A stretch of 64,000 bases of DNA, from positions 612,501 through 676,500 of the forward strand of contig LSRY02000039.1 of NCBI GenBank assembly GCA_001643675.2, given 5' to 3'. Positions 1 to 11,920 of this stretch are shown one piece after another. This DNA comes from Monocercomonoides exilis (Eukaryota > Preaxostyla > Oxymonadida > Polymastigidae). The position numbers and the translations under genes were made by a program. A model generated the notes under the pieces. It was not told where the DNA came from. It worked only from the letters and a program-made list of their open reading frames with translations, and made no database searches. Every line of letters begins with the position of its first letter. The stretch's first letter is position 1.

Positions 1-211
1 GGACAAGTTGGATCACAGTATGATATGATGCTGTTGCAATTGATGCTGATTTTGAGAATTTTTCTTTTTCTTTTCTTTTCTTTTGGTGTCATTGTAAATG
101 AACTTAAAATGAATATTTTTATGTTTTTCCTTCTTCTTTTCAATATTGAATTCTAATTTCATCTTCAAACATAATTTTTGTTCTTTTTTTTCTTTGTTTT
201 TCTCCGTTCAG

Positions 212-1382
212 TTACTGCTTCAATAGTGCCATCTCAAACACTTCAGCCAGCAACCACAGATCCGCTCACTGCTTCTGATTCAGATGCTGGTTGGATCAGG
301 ATAAGGAGCAGCGATGAGAAAGAAGCAAAACCAGAGGAGCTGAAAGAAATTGTGTCAGACGATGAAATTGACTTTGATGGAGTGTTGTTGTCGCAATTAC
401 TTGGCAAACTTCCAATAAAAGAGGAGATTCTTTATGGTTTGGATATAATCTTTTCTTGTTATTGTCAAATTTATTGGATATGTTTTGGGAAATATTACAA
501 ATTTATTTATTTATTTACTCATTAACTCATTAACTTATTCATTCAAAAAAAAAAAATAATATAAAAAAACTTTAATTCCATTCAATTCAGAGCTCTTTTT
601 CGATTCGCTGACAAAAGCGTTGGATGAGCGTGTGGCAGGAGGATGGCGCAATTTCTTGATTACAAACCCAAAAAACACCATCGGACGCAAAACAGCCAAC
701 TCCATCCACAACAACGTTTCTGTTGATGTGCTTCATTCAAGTTTGTTGATGGGCAAAGAGAAATGGATGGATTTGTGGTTTATTTGAATGACAATGCTAT
801 AAATTTATTAATTTATTAAATTTTTTTCTTTTTTTCTTTTTTTCTTTTTTTCTTTTTTTCTTTTTTTCTTTTTTTCTTTTTTTCTTTTTTTCTTCTTCAC
901 TTTTTTTTCTTTCACATTTTCTGATTCATTGTTATGCAATTATTTTCAAAAAAAATTCCACATTATTATACAATATTCAAATTTCATTCCCTTTTATAAC
1001 TCTTCTTTTAATAATTTGATTATCTTTTATCAGTCATCGTGTTGTGTGAAGGAGCAGGCTGTGATTCTTCTCTGATAGAGCATGTTGTGGAGCATCTGAC
1101 AATTGTCTCTGAACTTCCTTCTGGCTCTTTGACTGATGTCCATGCGCTTGTCAGCAAAAGTTTGCTTATTGTGTTATATTATTAAAAATATTAAAGCTAC
1201 ATTTAAAATAACTTCTTGATAATAATAATAATATATTTTATTATTTGTTATTGAAATAATTTTTATTTATTTATTTATTTATTTTTTCAGATGGAATGTA
1301 TTTAAGGGTGTATGATTGGAACCAACTTCAAGTGCTTGCAAAGTTGTTCTTCCCTCCACGTGTAATACGAGAAAATTACTAA
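212..1382 (+). CDS. Last four exons of an unidentified protein (5' end not resolved)
   Basis: Four exons can be joined in one frame: 212-436, 591-740, 1034-1159 and 1291-1382, ending in TAA. Each of the three internal introns begins GTTTG, ends CAG and is phase 1, and the joined frame has no stop. The product has a proline/threonine-rich start, an acidic stretch (SDDEIDFDG), then a C-terminal part with NFLITNPKNTIGRKTANSIHNN, split here as NFLITNPKNTIG and RKTANSIHNN, and ends RVIRENY. The sequence before 212 looks like the acceptor of another intron; earlier coding must lie in 1-60 or outside the window. I do not recognise the family and see no catalytic motif. The consistent splicing makes it a likely real gene; its function is unknown. 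Confidence 0.6.
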
Positions 1383-2181
1383 ATCCTTCTTAATTTGTTC
1401 TCTTACAAAATTTTCAAACACCTTCCTGTTATTTTATTAGTATATGCATCTAAGCACATTTTTTAATTGTTTTATTTTGTTGCTGATTTTCTGTTGATGT
1501 TGCAAAAAATATAAAATTAAAGTAATAAATGCAATGCTTATTTGAATATTTACATGAAAAAAAAACAAAGTGTTTTTATATTCCGACCCGACAGATGCAG
1601 AAGAAGAGATAACAGAACGATGAAATAAAGGGTCAAAAAAATCGTTGATTGCTTCAAAAAAAATAAGAGCTGAAGCAACAAATGAATTTCGACTCATGTA
1701 TAAAACAAAAACATTGCTTGACATATGTTGATGAATAAAGAAAGAGTTTATGATAGTGTCAAATAAAAATGAAAGGAGGGAAAGAAAGAAGGAAAATAAG
1801 GGTTAAAAAAAAACAAAATAGAAAATTCGCAAAAATAATGCAATATAGCAAAATTGCAACATAGACAATCAATTCAAACAAAAGAAGAGGAGAGAAGAGA
1901 ATCAGCCTGTTGCGATAAGATTACAACGCAGTCATAAACAGATTATATATTTAACCGCAACTTATAAACATTCTTTAATAAATTATAAACTCCAATGCTT
2001 TCAAAGAGAAAGCATAAAAAATAAGGAGGAAAAAAAAAAAAAAGAGAAAGATAGAAATAAAGGGAAAAAAAAAAGAAAAAGAAAATACAACTTATAAAAC
2101 ATCCAACCCACAGTGTATTTCCAACATAACATCTTCATTCCCTCACCTTTTCCTTGAGGGCAAATAACAGAACATTTCTGC
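1383..2181. other. Intergenic stretch between convergent genes
   Basis: AT-rich sequence with A-runs lying between the end of the plus-strand gene at 1382 and the end of the minus-strand acyltransferase at 2182. I see no gene, RNA or repeat that I can support here. Confidence 0.5.
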
Positions 2182-3276
2182 TTATTCAAGAAGAGCAGCC
2201 GTTGTTCCTTTCGTAATTTGGTCATAAATCTCACACACTTCTGCATATCCTTCCCGGAACGATTTCTCGCAAACATCATAAAAATCTTCCCACTTTTCGA
2301 ATTTTGCAGGATCAATCACTTCTTTGAAGTTAAGTACTGAGACTCCTCTCAGCTTCTTGTCGTCTGAACACCCCACATACGCCTCGTCCACATCTTCAGG
2401 AACATTATCGGGATTTATGCTGATGTTTGCTGAATGAATGAACAAAGATTTTTCTCTGATTGCATTTTGGCTGCCTTCCCCAGGAATAATCATAACAGGC
2501 ATTTTTAATTGAAAGGCAATTCTAAATGTCCCGGTTCTAAAAAAAATGAAAATAAAACAAAATCATCGTAAAAGACTTCTGTACATAAAAAGCACACTAA
2601 CCTTATTCTCTGGATAGTTCTTTCAGCTCTTCTATGTCCTTCGGGATAAATCAATAGTCTTGGATTGCTGCATTAACCAAAAAAACTGAATGAAATTACA
2701 AATTAAAATAAAGCAAAACATATTTTCAACGCAATTGCGATATTTTTCTCCTGTTTTTTTCATTTTTTGTTCAAGTTCTTCCACAGTTTGGTTTTTGGAG
2801 GAGGAACTCTGGAGAAATAGAAAAATCTCATAACAATCTGAAGCCAAAAAAATAAAAGCCACACTCTTTTGAAAAAAATAAGATTTCCTCCAATAAAAGC
2901 CGCAAGCGCACCAAATGGCATCAAAAAAGCAATTGCCAATCTGAATGGAAACAACAAATAAAAGATCAATAAAAGAAAAATCTTAATACCTACAAAAACA
3001 CGAAGGAAAACCCATAGCAGACTGAATGAAAAAATCTGCCCATCCCTTATGTGATCCAAGCACAAGACCTTTAAATTGATCGATTTCATCACGTTTCTTT
3101 CCCATGCGATAAGTTTTTATTCTCATGGATTTCAGTATTTCAACAGAGCCACAATCATAAATATCCCTTGGTTCCAAAAATGGTAACAATAGCCCCCACT
3201 TAGAGGTAAGCCATGTTACAAAATACAACAAATGGAACAAATTATAAAATTTTGAAATGATGGTAAAAATTATCAT
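2182..3276 (-). CDS. PlsC-type lysophospholipid acyltransferase (AGPAT/LPLAT family), five exons
   Basis: Exons on the minus strand are 3276-2990, 2940-2865, 2808-2720, 2667-2602 and 2536-2182. They total 873 nt and give an uninterrupted protein of 290 residues starting at an ATG and ending in TAA. The order of motifs is that of the glycerophospholipid acyltransferase family: a hydrophobic N-terminus, LGSHKGWADFF (the H-x4-D catalytic motif), FGALAAFIGGNLIFFKR (block II), LLIYPEGHRRAE (the PEG-T/H-R-S block that binds the glycerol phosphate), and KMPVMIIPGEG (the final proline-rich block). Enzymes of this family add an acyl chain to a lysophospholipid at a membrane, for example making phosphatidic acid; the exact substrate cannot be read here. 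Two introns are about 50-60 nt. The exon joins are my inference from frame and homology, but all five keep frame. Confidence 0.85.
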
Positions 3277-3695
3277 TTTTGTTAAGGGTCAATTGATAAA
3301 TGATTTGATTTTTGCATTATTTGCTAATCCCCATTCATTTTAAAAAAGTTATTTTTCTTTTTTCATTGAAGCTTCAAAAACATCTACTGCTTGAACCAAC
3401 TGGAAAAGTTTTCAGATGAATTGTGTATTTGACCGTAATTATTCTCAACTCTAAGAATTAAAAAAAAAATTTTATTTTGTTTTTTGTTGTTGTTGTTGTT
3501 GTTATGATTTTTTATTGTGTTCTTTTAAACAAATATTCATTTTTCTATAAAATTCTTGGTATTCTTTAAAAAAAAAAAACATTTTCATCCACTTTTCAAG
3601 TAATAATTCCTTTTTTTCTCGAGAGAATGAGCGTTCTGGATAAAAAATTATAAAAAGGAAACACAAAAAGATGAAGGGAATGTTTTATAGATAAA
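3277..3695. other. Short intergenic spacer
   Basis: AT-rich spacer between two minus-strand genes, with a short (GTT)n run near 3485. It probably holds the promoter of the acyltransferase and the 3' end of the next gene, but I see no defined signal. Confidence 0.4.
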
Positions 3696-5103
3696 TTATA
3701 AAAACAAAAAATAATCTGGATAATTCTCAATCAAATGAAAACTGCTAAATTCGCCGCGACAAATATATTGGCACAACCCGATGATGCAATCTTCGTACCC
3801 TTCTTCTTCCATCTTTTCGAACATCTTCATTTTCGTTGCATTTCTTTCCTCTTCTTCTATTTCATCATTCCCCTTTTCTTTCAATTTCCTTAAAGCAAAC
3901 ATAAAAAATGACGTGCACTTAAGTGCCATTTCGTCATTAAACAATGATCGCTGAATCTCCTCCGAAACAGCATTAATTGCTCCTCCTTTCAACAAGTCAT
4001 CAACTTTCACATTTCTGTTATACACAGAATTAATAAACGATTCAATACATTCGATTCTAATGTCTCTGCAATTATCCTTTGCTTCCCGATAAATCTGAAC
4101 AATACAACCAACGAGCATGGCAAATTCTTCATTCTTCGAAAGACAACTGCGAAAATAAATCTCTAATGTTTTAAACCATCTTAATAAAATAATCTCTTCT
4201 TTCTCAATTTTTCCTCCCCTTTCCTCTTTTGTTCTCTTCCAATCAACACATTGTATCAGCCATTCCAACTCTCTTGATGCTTCTCTCGCAAAATGCAATT
4301 CATTCACAACTACTTCTTCTAAGCTTCTATCATATAAAATTCTTCTTATCAAAAATTGCCAAGCAGATTGATAGGAAAGATGTGTCATATTGTGATGTTC
4401 CTGGTGATATTGGATGATATCTTTGATTTCATTCAGATAAAGTTTTTGTTCGATAAACTCATAAAAAAGGAAAAAATAAATTAAATCAAAAAAGAAATAG
4501 AAATATTCATACAAAAAATTGGCTTATGCAACTCAAAGCTAGCAAAAACATTTCCACTTCTTTTTGTGCTTCTTCTTTTAACCCTTTGTTCAATGCTTCT
4601 TTCAGGATGTGAGATACACAAATAGGTATCAATTCCGAAGAAAATACGCTGTTAAGCAAAAAATAGTACTCGCAAAGATCAACCAAGAGCGTTTCATTTT
4701 TTTCTTCTTTCATCTCATTTTCTTCAATAATCATCTTTTCAATTCTTTTGCTCAATGAAGATTCAATAAAACTATCAATATATATGCCTTTCATAGTTTT
4801 CCAATATCCCATATGCTTCAATAATAAAATAACATTTTCTAGAGGCAGTTTCTTTTCATCAATCATTTTGAGTATTTTGTTAAAAAGATCTGCTGCAAAA
4901 ACGGATTTAAATTCTTCTTTGCTCATCTCTTCCATCAATGCATTTATTTTTTCAATTTTCTTTCTCAGTTCATCTTCATCGCAATCTTCCAGTTCTGAAA
5001 ACAAATCTGAAATAAAAAATTAAGAAAAAATGAATCCAATCATCATGAAGTTCAAATGCAACAACTGTAACAAACCCAAAAACTTTTTGATGCTTTTCTC
5101 CAT
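3696..5103 (-). CDS. Member A of an oxymonad-expanded hypothetical family (about 430 residues), intact
   Basis: Exons on the minus strand are 5103-5076, 5006-4513 and 4457-3696, 1284 nt, giving 427 residues without a stop. The start is ATG in a 28-nt first exon (MEKSIKKFL), followed by a phase-1 GTTTG intron. The second exon is 494 nt, begins LFSELEDCDEDE and contains LLLKHMGYWKTMK and a Cys-rich LVDLCEYYFLL; it ends LALSCISQF before a phase-0 intron starting GTATGA. The last exon has the hallmark LNEIKDIIQYHQEHHNM, NELHFAREASRELE, VDDLLKGGAINAV and KMEEEGYED. Helical repeats and charged stretches suggest an all-alpha scaffold. I recognise the family as very large in Monocercomonoides, where it is annotated only as hypothetical; its function is not known. 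Two broken relatives lie at 6772-8016 and 60026-61440. Confidence 0.8.
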
Positions 5104-5299
5104 CTGTATTTTTGAAAATCATTGAATTCAGAAAATAAACATATTTTAATCATTCACATTGATTTCGCATTCGTTTGGATCGAAGAAATACATGACAAAT
5201 AAAATCAAAATAAGTTGATAATTATACTCATTCAAACTATTCTATCTTGCGAGGACATTTTCTCCTTGTGTTTAAGAAGCAAAAGAACACTTTGTTGTT

Positions 5300-5739
5300 T
5301 CAAAGTTTGTTGTTATGGAATCCATGATCATAAAGAATTATTAAAAATCGCTTGTCATTATCTTGATGAGAGAACAGGGAATGAATATTCCCTGCGGAAC
5401 TAGGAATATTTTTTCCTGTGGAAACAACAAGAAATGGTGAAATACAGTAATTTTGGAATTCTATCTGATGATTTTTGGAGATTGATTGATCGATGAAATA
5501 CAACAATTTCATCAATCACACAAAAATGATATTGTATGTGAATTTTAAAGTTTTGTATGTTGTGAAGATATTTCCGTCTGTATCATTTCCAAAGTGCAGG
5601 AATCAGAATTGTTGTTGAAATGGCCAATCTCCGCTTTGGAGAGCAAGACAATAGGAATGGAACTGATTGTTATATAACAATTAGGAAATAAATAAATATA
5701 TACCAGTGTCATGCTTTTCAGAATTTTTATTTGGTGCAA
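5300..5739 (-). pseudogene. Fragment of a decayed gene, paralogous to 59417-59803
   Basis: Minus-strand reading frames here carry HFNNNSDSCTLEMIQTEISS and, after a frame break, SPFLVVSTGKNIPSSAGNIH. The same two blocks, HFNNNSYSCTLERIQMETSS and SPPFLVAITGNNITSSTDNVH, occur in the same order on the plus strand at 59417-59803. DNA identity is also visible, for example around ATTCCTGCACTTTGGAAA. In both places the fragment lies directly upstream of a member of the 430-residue family. The style (short beta-strand blocks, NNNS) resembles POMP-like surface proteins, but I cannot prove that. Frame breaks mean it is not functional as a gene. Confidence 0.55.
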
Positions 5740-5823
5740 GAGATGAAAACAAATTCATCTGATGTTTTATTGAAGGAAGACAGAGGAAGATGGAATCCTT
5801 TGAAAAAGCTGAAACACTCAAAA

Positions 5824-6456
5824 TTATATTGGATTTTGGAGCATGAGGAAGAGGAGTAGTTTTTTGTATTTTTGGACAAGGAAAGTGGTTGGCCGTGAGG
5901 AAAGCGAGATATTACTAACAAAAAGATGCGAAGAAATGAATGCAAAGGGATGAGATTGGAGCTCGGCACAAGTATTGAGTTGACCATCATCTGTTTTTGC
6001 AGTCAAAAAGGTATGCCCATATTTTGTGGAATGCTTTTTCAACGAAGCATGGCTTTTGGTGGCAATGCCCTTGAAACAGATGAAATGAAGAACAGCAGCT
6101 TCTGTTTCAGGCCATGCTTTTGAAAGAATAACAAAACTTGAGAGGATTGCTTCAATCACACTCCATCTTATGCCTTTGAAGGATTTGCGAAACAAGCAGA
6201 CAGGAATCTAACTGTCTCTGTATAACAACCTGCTTTTGATGATGTTGAAAAGAAATGATGAATGCGTTGGAAACACAGAATCATCATCATCCTCGTCATC
6301 ATCGGAACCTTCTTCTTCTTCTTCTTCTTCTTCTTTCCATTTCATCTTAGTGAAGTAGGATAAATGAAAAATTTCTTGAAAAAATTCTCCAAATGACAGC
6401 TTATTTTTTATTTTGTGAAATGTTGCAAAAAGAAAAGTTGAAATTCTACAAGGCAA
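5824..6456 (-). other. Unassigned minus-strand coding-like blocks
   Basis: Two minus-strand open frames, 6195-5824 and 6456-6208, read as protein-like sequence. The first has VIEAILSSFVILSKAW and HFICFKGIATKSHASLKKHS, with helical character as in ARM/HEAT-like repeats. The second carries an acidic run of Glu and Asp encoded by a (TTC)n microsatellite near 6307-6333. I do not recognise either, and they do not share a frame, so this may be a decayed multi-exon gene. Confidence 0.25.
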
Positions 6457-6486
6457 AAAAGAAAAGGGTCGTGATAAAGAAAAAAG

Positions 6487-6662
6487 GTCAAGATAAAATT
6501 ATAGCCCTAATTGGATTCATCAACCAGAAACTGCAGCAGCTCCTTCATGCTCAGAGCATCTGACGGCTTTGCTGGCACATGCATCTTTCCTTCTTCCTTC
6601 AGCTTGTCTCGCTAATTCTCTTGCCAGCACAACAATTCGAATTCGGGAATTGGGATTGTTAG
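6487..6662 (-). other. Exon-like remnant of an unidentified gene
   Basis: Downstream of a possible acceptor (TTGCAG at 6663-6668) the minus strand reads NNPNSRIRIVVLARELARQ in one frame and KLKEEGKMHVPAKPSDALSM in another frame, ending in TGA at 6521-6519. Both stretches look protein-like and only a frameshift separates them. I cannot name the family. It may be a broken terminal exon. Confidence 0.22.
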
Positions 6663-6771
6663 CTGCAACAAATCGAAAAAATTACACACGAAATAATAAA
6701 CTTTTGCAAATCAACTGATTGAATAGTTTTTAACATCGCATTATTACAGTTGCGAAAAAAACGTATTTCTT

Positions 6772-8016
6772 CTATTCGAATATTCCCTTTCTGAAATACA
6801 CCACAGGGATGTCAAAAAAGCCTCCTTCTTCCAGTTTTTCAATCAATGCCCTGTTCAGCATCTTCCATCTATTCTCATCATTTCCACTATTCTTTATGAT
6901 GATTAATTTTTTTTTGTATTCTGAAAATAAAAAAAGGCAGAATTTGAAAACATCGCTTTTCAATGCAAGTTGATCTATTCCACTGGCAATGAAATCCACA
7001 GCTCCAGCTCTCAAAAAGTCGTCAATGTTCATTTTCCCCATTGTTGCCATATCCTTCATGACAATAATATTCTTTAAAACAATATCACTTTGAAACCCAT
7101 TAACTTCTTTGCTAATTCTTGAGATGCATCGAAATAGCCCAGGATTCTCTTCCAGTCGACCATTATTGACTTTGTAAAAAATGTGAAGCGTCTTCATCCA
7201 TCTTTTAATAATCAACACATTTTTCCATTCTCTTTCGTTCTTCTCTTTCACCGCCCAGTCCACTAAGTGTTCCAGATTTTCCAATTCCTGAGTTGCTTCT
7301 CGCATAAAATGAATCTCATTCAAAATCACTTCCTCAATTTCCCTTTCGCAAAAAAATCTGTTGATAAAGAATCCCCATGCAGACTGATATGCAAGTCGTG
7401 TCAGATTGTTATGCTCTTGATGATATTTAATTATATTTGTTATCTCATTCAAATAGCAACCTTTGTGCACGTACTGATAAGGTTTACAGGAAATCAATTA
7501 AAACGAGATTAAGAAAAATGATGTAAAATCACACCACAAAGTGTCCAATACTGCTCAATGCTAGTAAAGCTTCTTCCACCTCTTTTTGTGTTTCCTCACT
7601 TTCCTCTTTGTTAATCGCCACTTTCATTGGGCAAGGCACACAAATATTTAGCGGCACGAGTCCATATTCTTAATCATAAAGCAAAAAATTGCATTCACAA
7701 ATATATGCAAGCATTTTTTCATTCTTCTCGTTGTTCCTAATCAATTCTGAAAAATAAAAACTCAAAAAGGATTTTTTGAACCCAGAAATCCTCAGCCCTC
7801 TCAATGCTTTGCAGTATCCCATGCGTTTCAGCAAAAGAATTAAATTTTCCATGGGCAGATTTTTACAAATCACAATTTCGTACAATTTGTTGAAGACTTC
7901 TTTTGTTAATATGGTCTTTAATTCGCTATCATCAAAGGAATCGAATAACTGGTTCATCGCCATGATTTTCAACTTTTGATCCGAAATTTGGTAAATGTCT
8001 AATCGAGAAAGCATTT
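6772..8016 (-). pseudogene. Member B of the 430-residue family, broken
   Basis: Two exons align to members A and C: 8016-7535 (482 nt) and 7473-6772. The exon join (TTT GTG then TAC GTG) sits at exactly the same position and phase as in A and C. Family motifs present are LILLLKRMGYCKALR, LNEITNIIKYHQEHNNL and NEIHFMREATQELE. Lesions: an in-frame TAA at 7672-7670 inside the first exon; no visible short first exon, although the phase-1 acceptor (CAG, then AA ATG) is kept; and a C-terminus that stops about 20 residues early, at YFRKGIFE. The coding likeness on both sides of the TAA is good, so the break is fairly recent. Confidence 0.7.
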
Positions 8017-9404
8017 CTGCTCAAAAAATGAAAATAAGATAAATAAATAAAATTGAAAATATTAATTAGATAATTTGCATAAAAAATTTAAATTGTAAAA
8101 TGATTTATTGAACATGCCGCAAAATTCTTTTAAAAGAGGAGATTGCTGCATTGGCTATCAAAGTTATTGCATTTTGACGAAAATAATACTCTTAGGATAT
8201 TCAAGTTCTGTTTGAAAACAAATCATGTTTGTTTCTTTTCTTATTGTCACGCAATTATCAAAGAATTGCATTTTGACGAAAAAAAATAATAGGATTTTTA
8301 TAATTTCAAAGTCATGATAATCATAAAACGAGTATCCTTTTCATTAAATCAATTCAAAATTCGAAGGAATATCATCGGTCAATTAGAAATGATGTTTGAC
8401 TAAGTATTTTCAAACAAAAAAACATAAAATAAAATAATAAATAATAAAACAGATGTTGTAATTTTTTAAAATAATATAAGCAGATATTTCTCCAGTGGTC
8501 AATACTAATTTTATTTAAAAAGAAATTTTAAGAAACCTTTCTTTCTTTCTTTCTTTTGGTTTTATTGAAACGAAGATTTGTGATAAAAACAAAAGAGTCC
8601 AAATGCTTCTAAGATTTCTCAACAAAAAACAAACTGGAGTGGAAAAATGAATATGATTCAAGCATTTACAAAGTTATCAACGATATATGTTGATTTTCCG
8701 TGATATTTCTAGAATAGAAAAAGAATATTTTTTATGAATATATTTCATGGTCTTTAAGTATCCTTCTTTTTTCATCTTTTGAAAATCCTTTCTTTTGATC
8801 TCTTTTCTTTCCTTTTTTTTCATTTCTTTTTCTTTTTTTTCATTTCTTTTTCTTTTTTTTCTTTTTTTTTTCTTGAAAACCTCAAAAAGATTTTCTTATA
8901 TTTATTCGCAATTTTGTTTTCCGAAGTTGTTTACCAAGTTTCCTCCAAAACAAGTTTAAAAACTCCTTCCTTCATCAACGATTCAACGCATTCAGCTAAT
9001 ACAAATACCATTTATCGAAAACTTTAATGCATCAACCGAACATTTCATTTTCATTTTCTCTCGCTGTTCAATTCAACCAGATAAAGCAACGAATAAGCTC
9101 AACATATGCATTATCTCACCATTCGCACAAATCAAAAAAACAGATCAAAGTTTCAAGCATCTGATAATATCATACTCTTCTATCTTTTCTTTATTTTTTC
9201 AATCTTCTTCATTTCTTTTCAGTTTCATGCTCTTTACCAGTTCTTCCATCTCTTTTATTGCTTCTCTCTCAAAATATAGCTCATTCATTATTCTCCCTTT
9301 TCATCTCCTTCTTTGCTTTCTAAATTAAAACTAAATAGATGATGAGAAATGTGATGATTCTGTTCTTTTCAACAGAAAATGAAGCTAAGAAGGAGAAGGA
9401 GAGG
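8017..9404. other. AT-rich stretch without a recognisable gene
   Basis: Contains a short (TTTC)n run near 8539 and T/C-rich tracts at 8779-8890. I see no supported gene, RNA or family match on either strand. Confidence 0.4.
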
Positions 9405-9570
9405 CAAGTTCCAAGGATATGGATTATCGATATAAAAATTCTTTTCATAAAGAACACGAAAGAAAACATTAAATTAATTAATATAAAATTATTTTTATTT
9501 GTTGAAAATTCAATGTTAATAACTTTCTATTTTTTTCATTTGATCTATCCCATTAATATTTTCAAACAGT
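9405..9570 (-). repeat. Dispersed repeat copy representing an empty insertion site
   Basis: The reverse complement of this block matches 23790-23874 followed directly by 28032-28110. The two halves of the second copy are separated by 4156 bp bounded by short terminal inverted repeats. Here the junction is continuous (TAATTTTATATTAATTAATT on the minus strand), so this copy shows the sequence before insertion. What the repeat itself is derived from is not clear. Confidence 0.75.
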
Positions 9571-9583
9571 CATTGTTTTTTAT

Positions 9584-9665
9584 TAGATGAATTGTGAAAT
9601 AAAAAAAAATTTCAAAATTATTGGGTTATTTTGAAATTACCCAATAATTTTGAAATTGTCTATGG
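9584..9665 (+). repeat. Copy 1 of a dispersed AT-rich repeat with a perfect hairpin
   Basis: Begins TAGATGAATTGTGAAAT and contains an inverted repeat with 14-bp arms, CAAAATTATTGGGT and ACCCAATAATTTTG. Related starts occur on the minus strand near 19996, on the plus strand near 28283 and on the minus strand near 49570. The four copies fall into two convergent pairs. Confidence 0.6.
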
Positions 9666-10499
9666 AAATCTTGAAATTTTTGGGGAATTTTGCAACAACT
9701 CAGGTGGACAAATTTTTCCGTGAAAAAATATATTATGCATATACATGAAGTTATTCAAATCATATTCATGAAAAATATTCTGTTGTTTTTTATTGTTATT
9801 AATTAAAGAAAAATTTTTAAACAGAACTATTTCGAAATAATTAACAACTTATCGAAATCAGCTTTGGAATACTATTTTGTTCTTTTCAAAGACATTATTA
9901 TGAAAGTTTGAAGGTTTCCATTGCATTTTTTTTCAGATGAATGATAAAGGCCATATTTTCTAAAAAATCGCCAAGGATCAAAATATTTTCAAATTAGAGA
10001 AAACAATGAAACACTCAGCGGACATTATTTATCTCGAATATTCAAAATTTCACAAATGAGAAAGAATATCTTGAAAAACTTCAGGATCCAAAAAAAATGA
10101 CTCTTGAAAGTCAATTTTGATGTTATTTTTGGATCAATTTGAAAATTGATTATCTGGTGAAATAAGATTTGTTGCATTTTATCATTAAAGTTTCTGATCT
10201 AAACATTTGAGGTGCAATGTGTTTCGCAAGTTTTAACGTTGAAAAATTATCCAGATTTGAAATAACTTATTCTTTCTTTTTCGCTGTCTTTCTTTGTTTG
10301 AGCAATTAAAATGAAAAACATTTATCATTAAGGTGAAGCAGAATTGAATAATATTCAAATTCAATGAAAAATAAAATGGATGCAAAAGAAAGTTAATCCA
10401 TTTCATTGTGCGAATGGATTGGTTGCACATCGCAACGAGGAGGCGCACTTCATGGACATGATAATTCAGATGCTTTTCTGTATGTTAAAAATTCGTCAT

Positions 10500-11560
10500 T
10501 CACTAAATGCAATGCATCTTCTATGGAGGTGGAGGAATATATGCAATGAATGTTGCTGAATGTTCTGTGTAAAATTCCATATTAAAGAACTGTTCTTGTG
10601 AAGCTACAACAAATAATGGAGGAGGAGGCATTCAGTTTGAAAGTATTTTTGTTCAATCAATAGTTGAAGATTGTTTGTTTCAAAAATGTTCTTTGGGAAA
10701 CGATGGAGGAGCAATTGATCTTCGCCCAACGATGACGAAAAGATAAAAAAAATTGCATTGTTAATTTTTTATTTGTATTTTGCTAAGCAAATCATTCAAC
10801 TTTATCATCTGGGGGAGCAATTATACATTGGGATGAATCAATTCAAAATTCATTCTCAAATTGTTTGTTCTGCAATTGTTATTCAATGCACGGAGGAGGA
10901 GCTGCTTCACAGTTAAAAAATGCAAATAATTGTGGAATATTGTTTTATTACCGTTTTTCCCGCAATAACTCATGCGTGAAAGGTGGGCATGACATTTTTC
11001 TTCAAGACTCTTCGCCAAACGACATTCATCCAAGCTGTTATTCAAACAGATAAACAGAAAACAAAGTGAGCACAAACTTGTGTTCAATCATTGACAGAAG
11101 CGAATGACTTAATAATGTTGGAGGAAGAACCAGATTTGTTTTTTCAACTGCAGCACAACCAAATTCCAAAGGCACTTTTTCATGTGGAATCAATGAAAGC
11201 TATCCGTGAAACACTTTCACCCGTTGTTTGACTTAACTTATTCCTGACTATGTGACGGATGCAGAGATACTCGCATGAACGATAACAGAGACAAGAAATG
11301 TGGACTGCAGTCCCAACACTTACACAATATATGGACAATGTGATATGAGAACAGCAATCCAAACAAAATTTAAAGCATCAAGCTTATCTCTATTTTCAGT
11401 CTCGACAGGTACATTGACTGTTAGGAACTTTGTTCTTTTGCACAACTCAGCTCATGCTAATAATAGCGGTTCAAAGATATTTGCGATTTCTGGAGCAGGA
11501 GAGCTGAAAAAAAGAGCGTTGAACATCTCATCTGGAAGCTGACACTCCACAATAATGTCA
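10500..11560 (+). pseudogene. POMP-like surface protein fragment, broken
   Basis: Plus-strand frames carry the glycine-rich motifs typical of polymorphic outer-membrane-protein-like repeats: FYGGGGIYA, NNGGGGIQFE, GNDGGAIDL, SSGGAIIHWDE, HGGGAASQ and KGGHDIFLQD. These belong to right-handed beta-helix surface proteins that are hugely expanded in oxymonads. Lesions include an in-frame TAA after NVAECSV, a TAA after PTMTKR, and a TAA near 11050. A block at 11300-11542 (SLFSVSTGTLTVRNF) is typical of the segment that follows the first repeats. No signal peptide or membrane tail is attached. I read it as a decayed N-terminal to middle part of such a gene. Confidence 0.6.
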
Positions 11561-11920
11561 GTTTCCACAAAGTTGACTATTTTTTTTTTATCAAGAATTA
11601 TTAATGGAAAATGTTAACTGAGCAAGGATCACAAAAATATTTCATTATAAACATCTTCTTTTCAATTAAGGTTTCATTTGCGCGTTTTGAATTTGCCATT
11701 AACGGGATTTCGAGAATAATTAGGAATGTGCAAGATGATAATGAGAAAAGAAAGAGATAGACGCAAATGCATGGGAACAAGGTTAAGTGGATGAAGATTG
11801 AGTTTTTGTTCTTTGAGCATCTACCTTCTCTAGTGCTCGCGCTGCTGTCCGCGCTGCAAGCTCCACCGAAGGCTCGTACGCAACAAACCCCACAACCATC
11901 GCGATGAGATGCCCACTCAG

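Noticed and set aside
822-895. Eight-base tandem repeat of T-runs and C as a possible special element
   Set aside because: It lies inside an intron of the first gene and looks like an ordinary microsatellite (pyrimidine tract).
6772-8016. Reading TAA as glutamine to rescue member B and C
   Set aside because: TAA ends the acyltransferase, member A and the first gene at natural positions, and the positions hit are not Gln in the relatives visible here.
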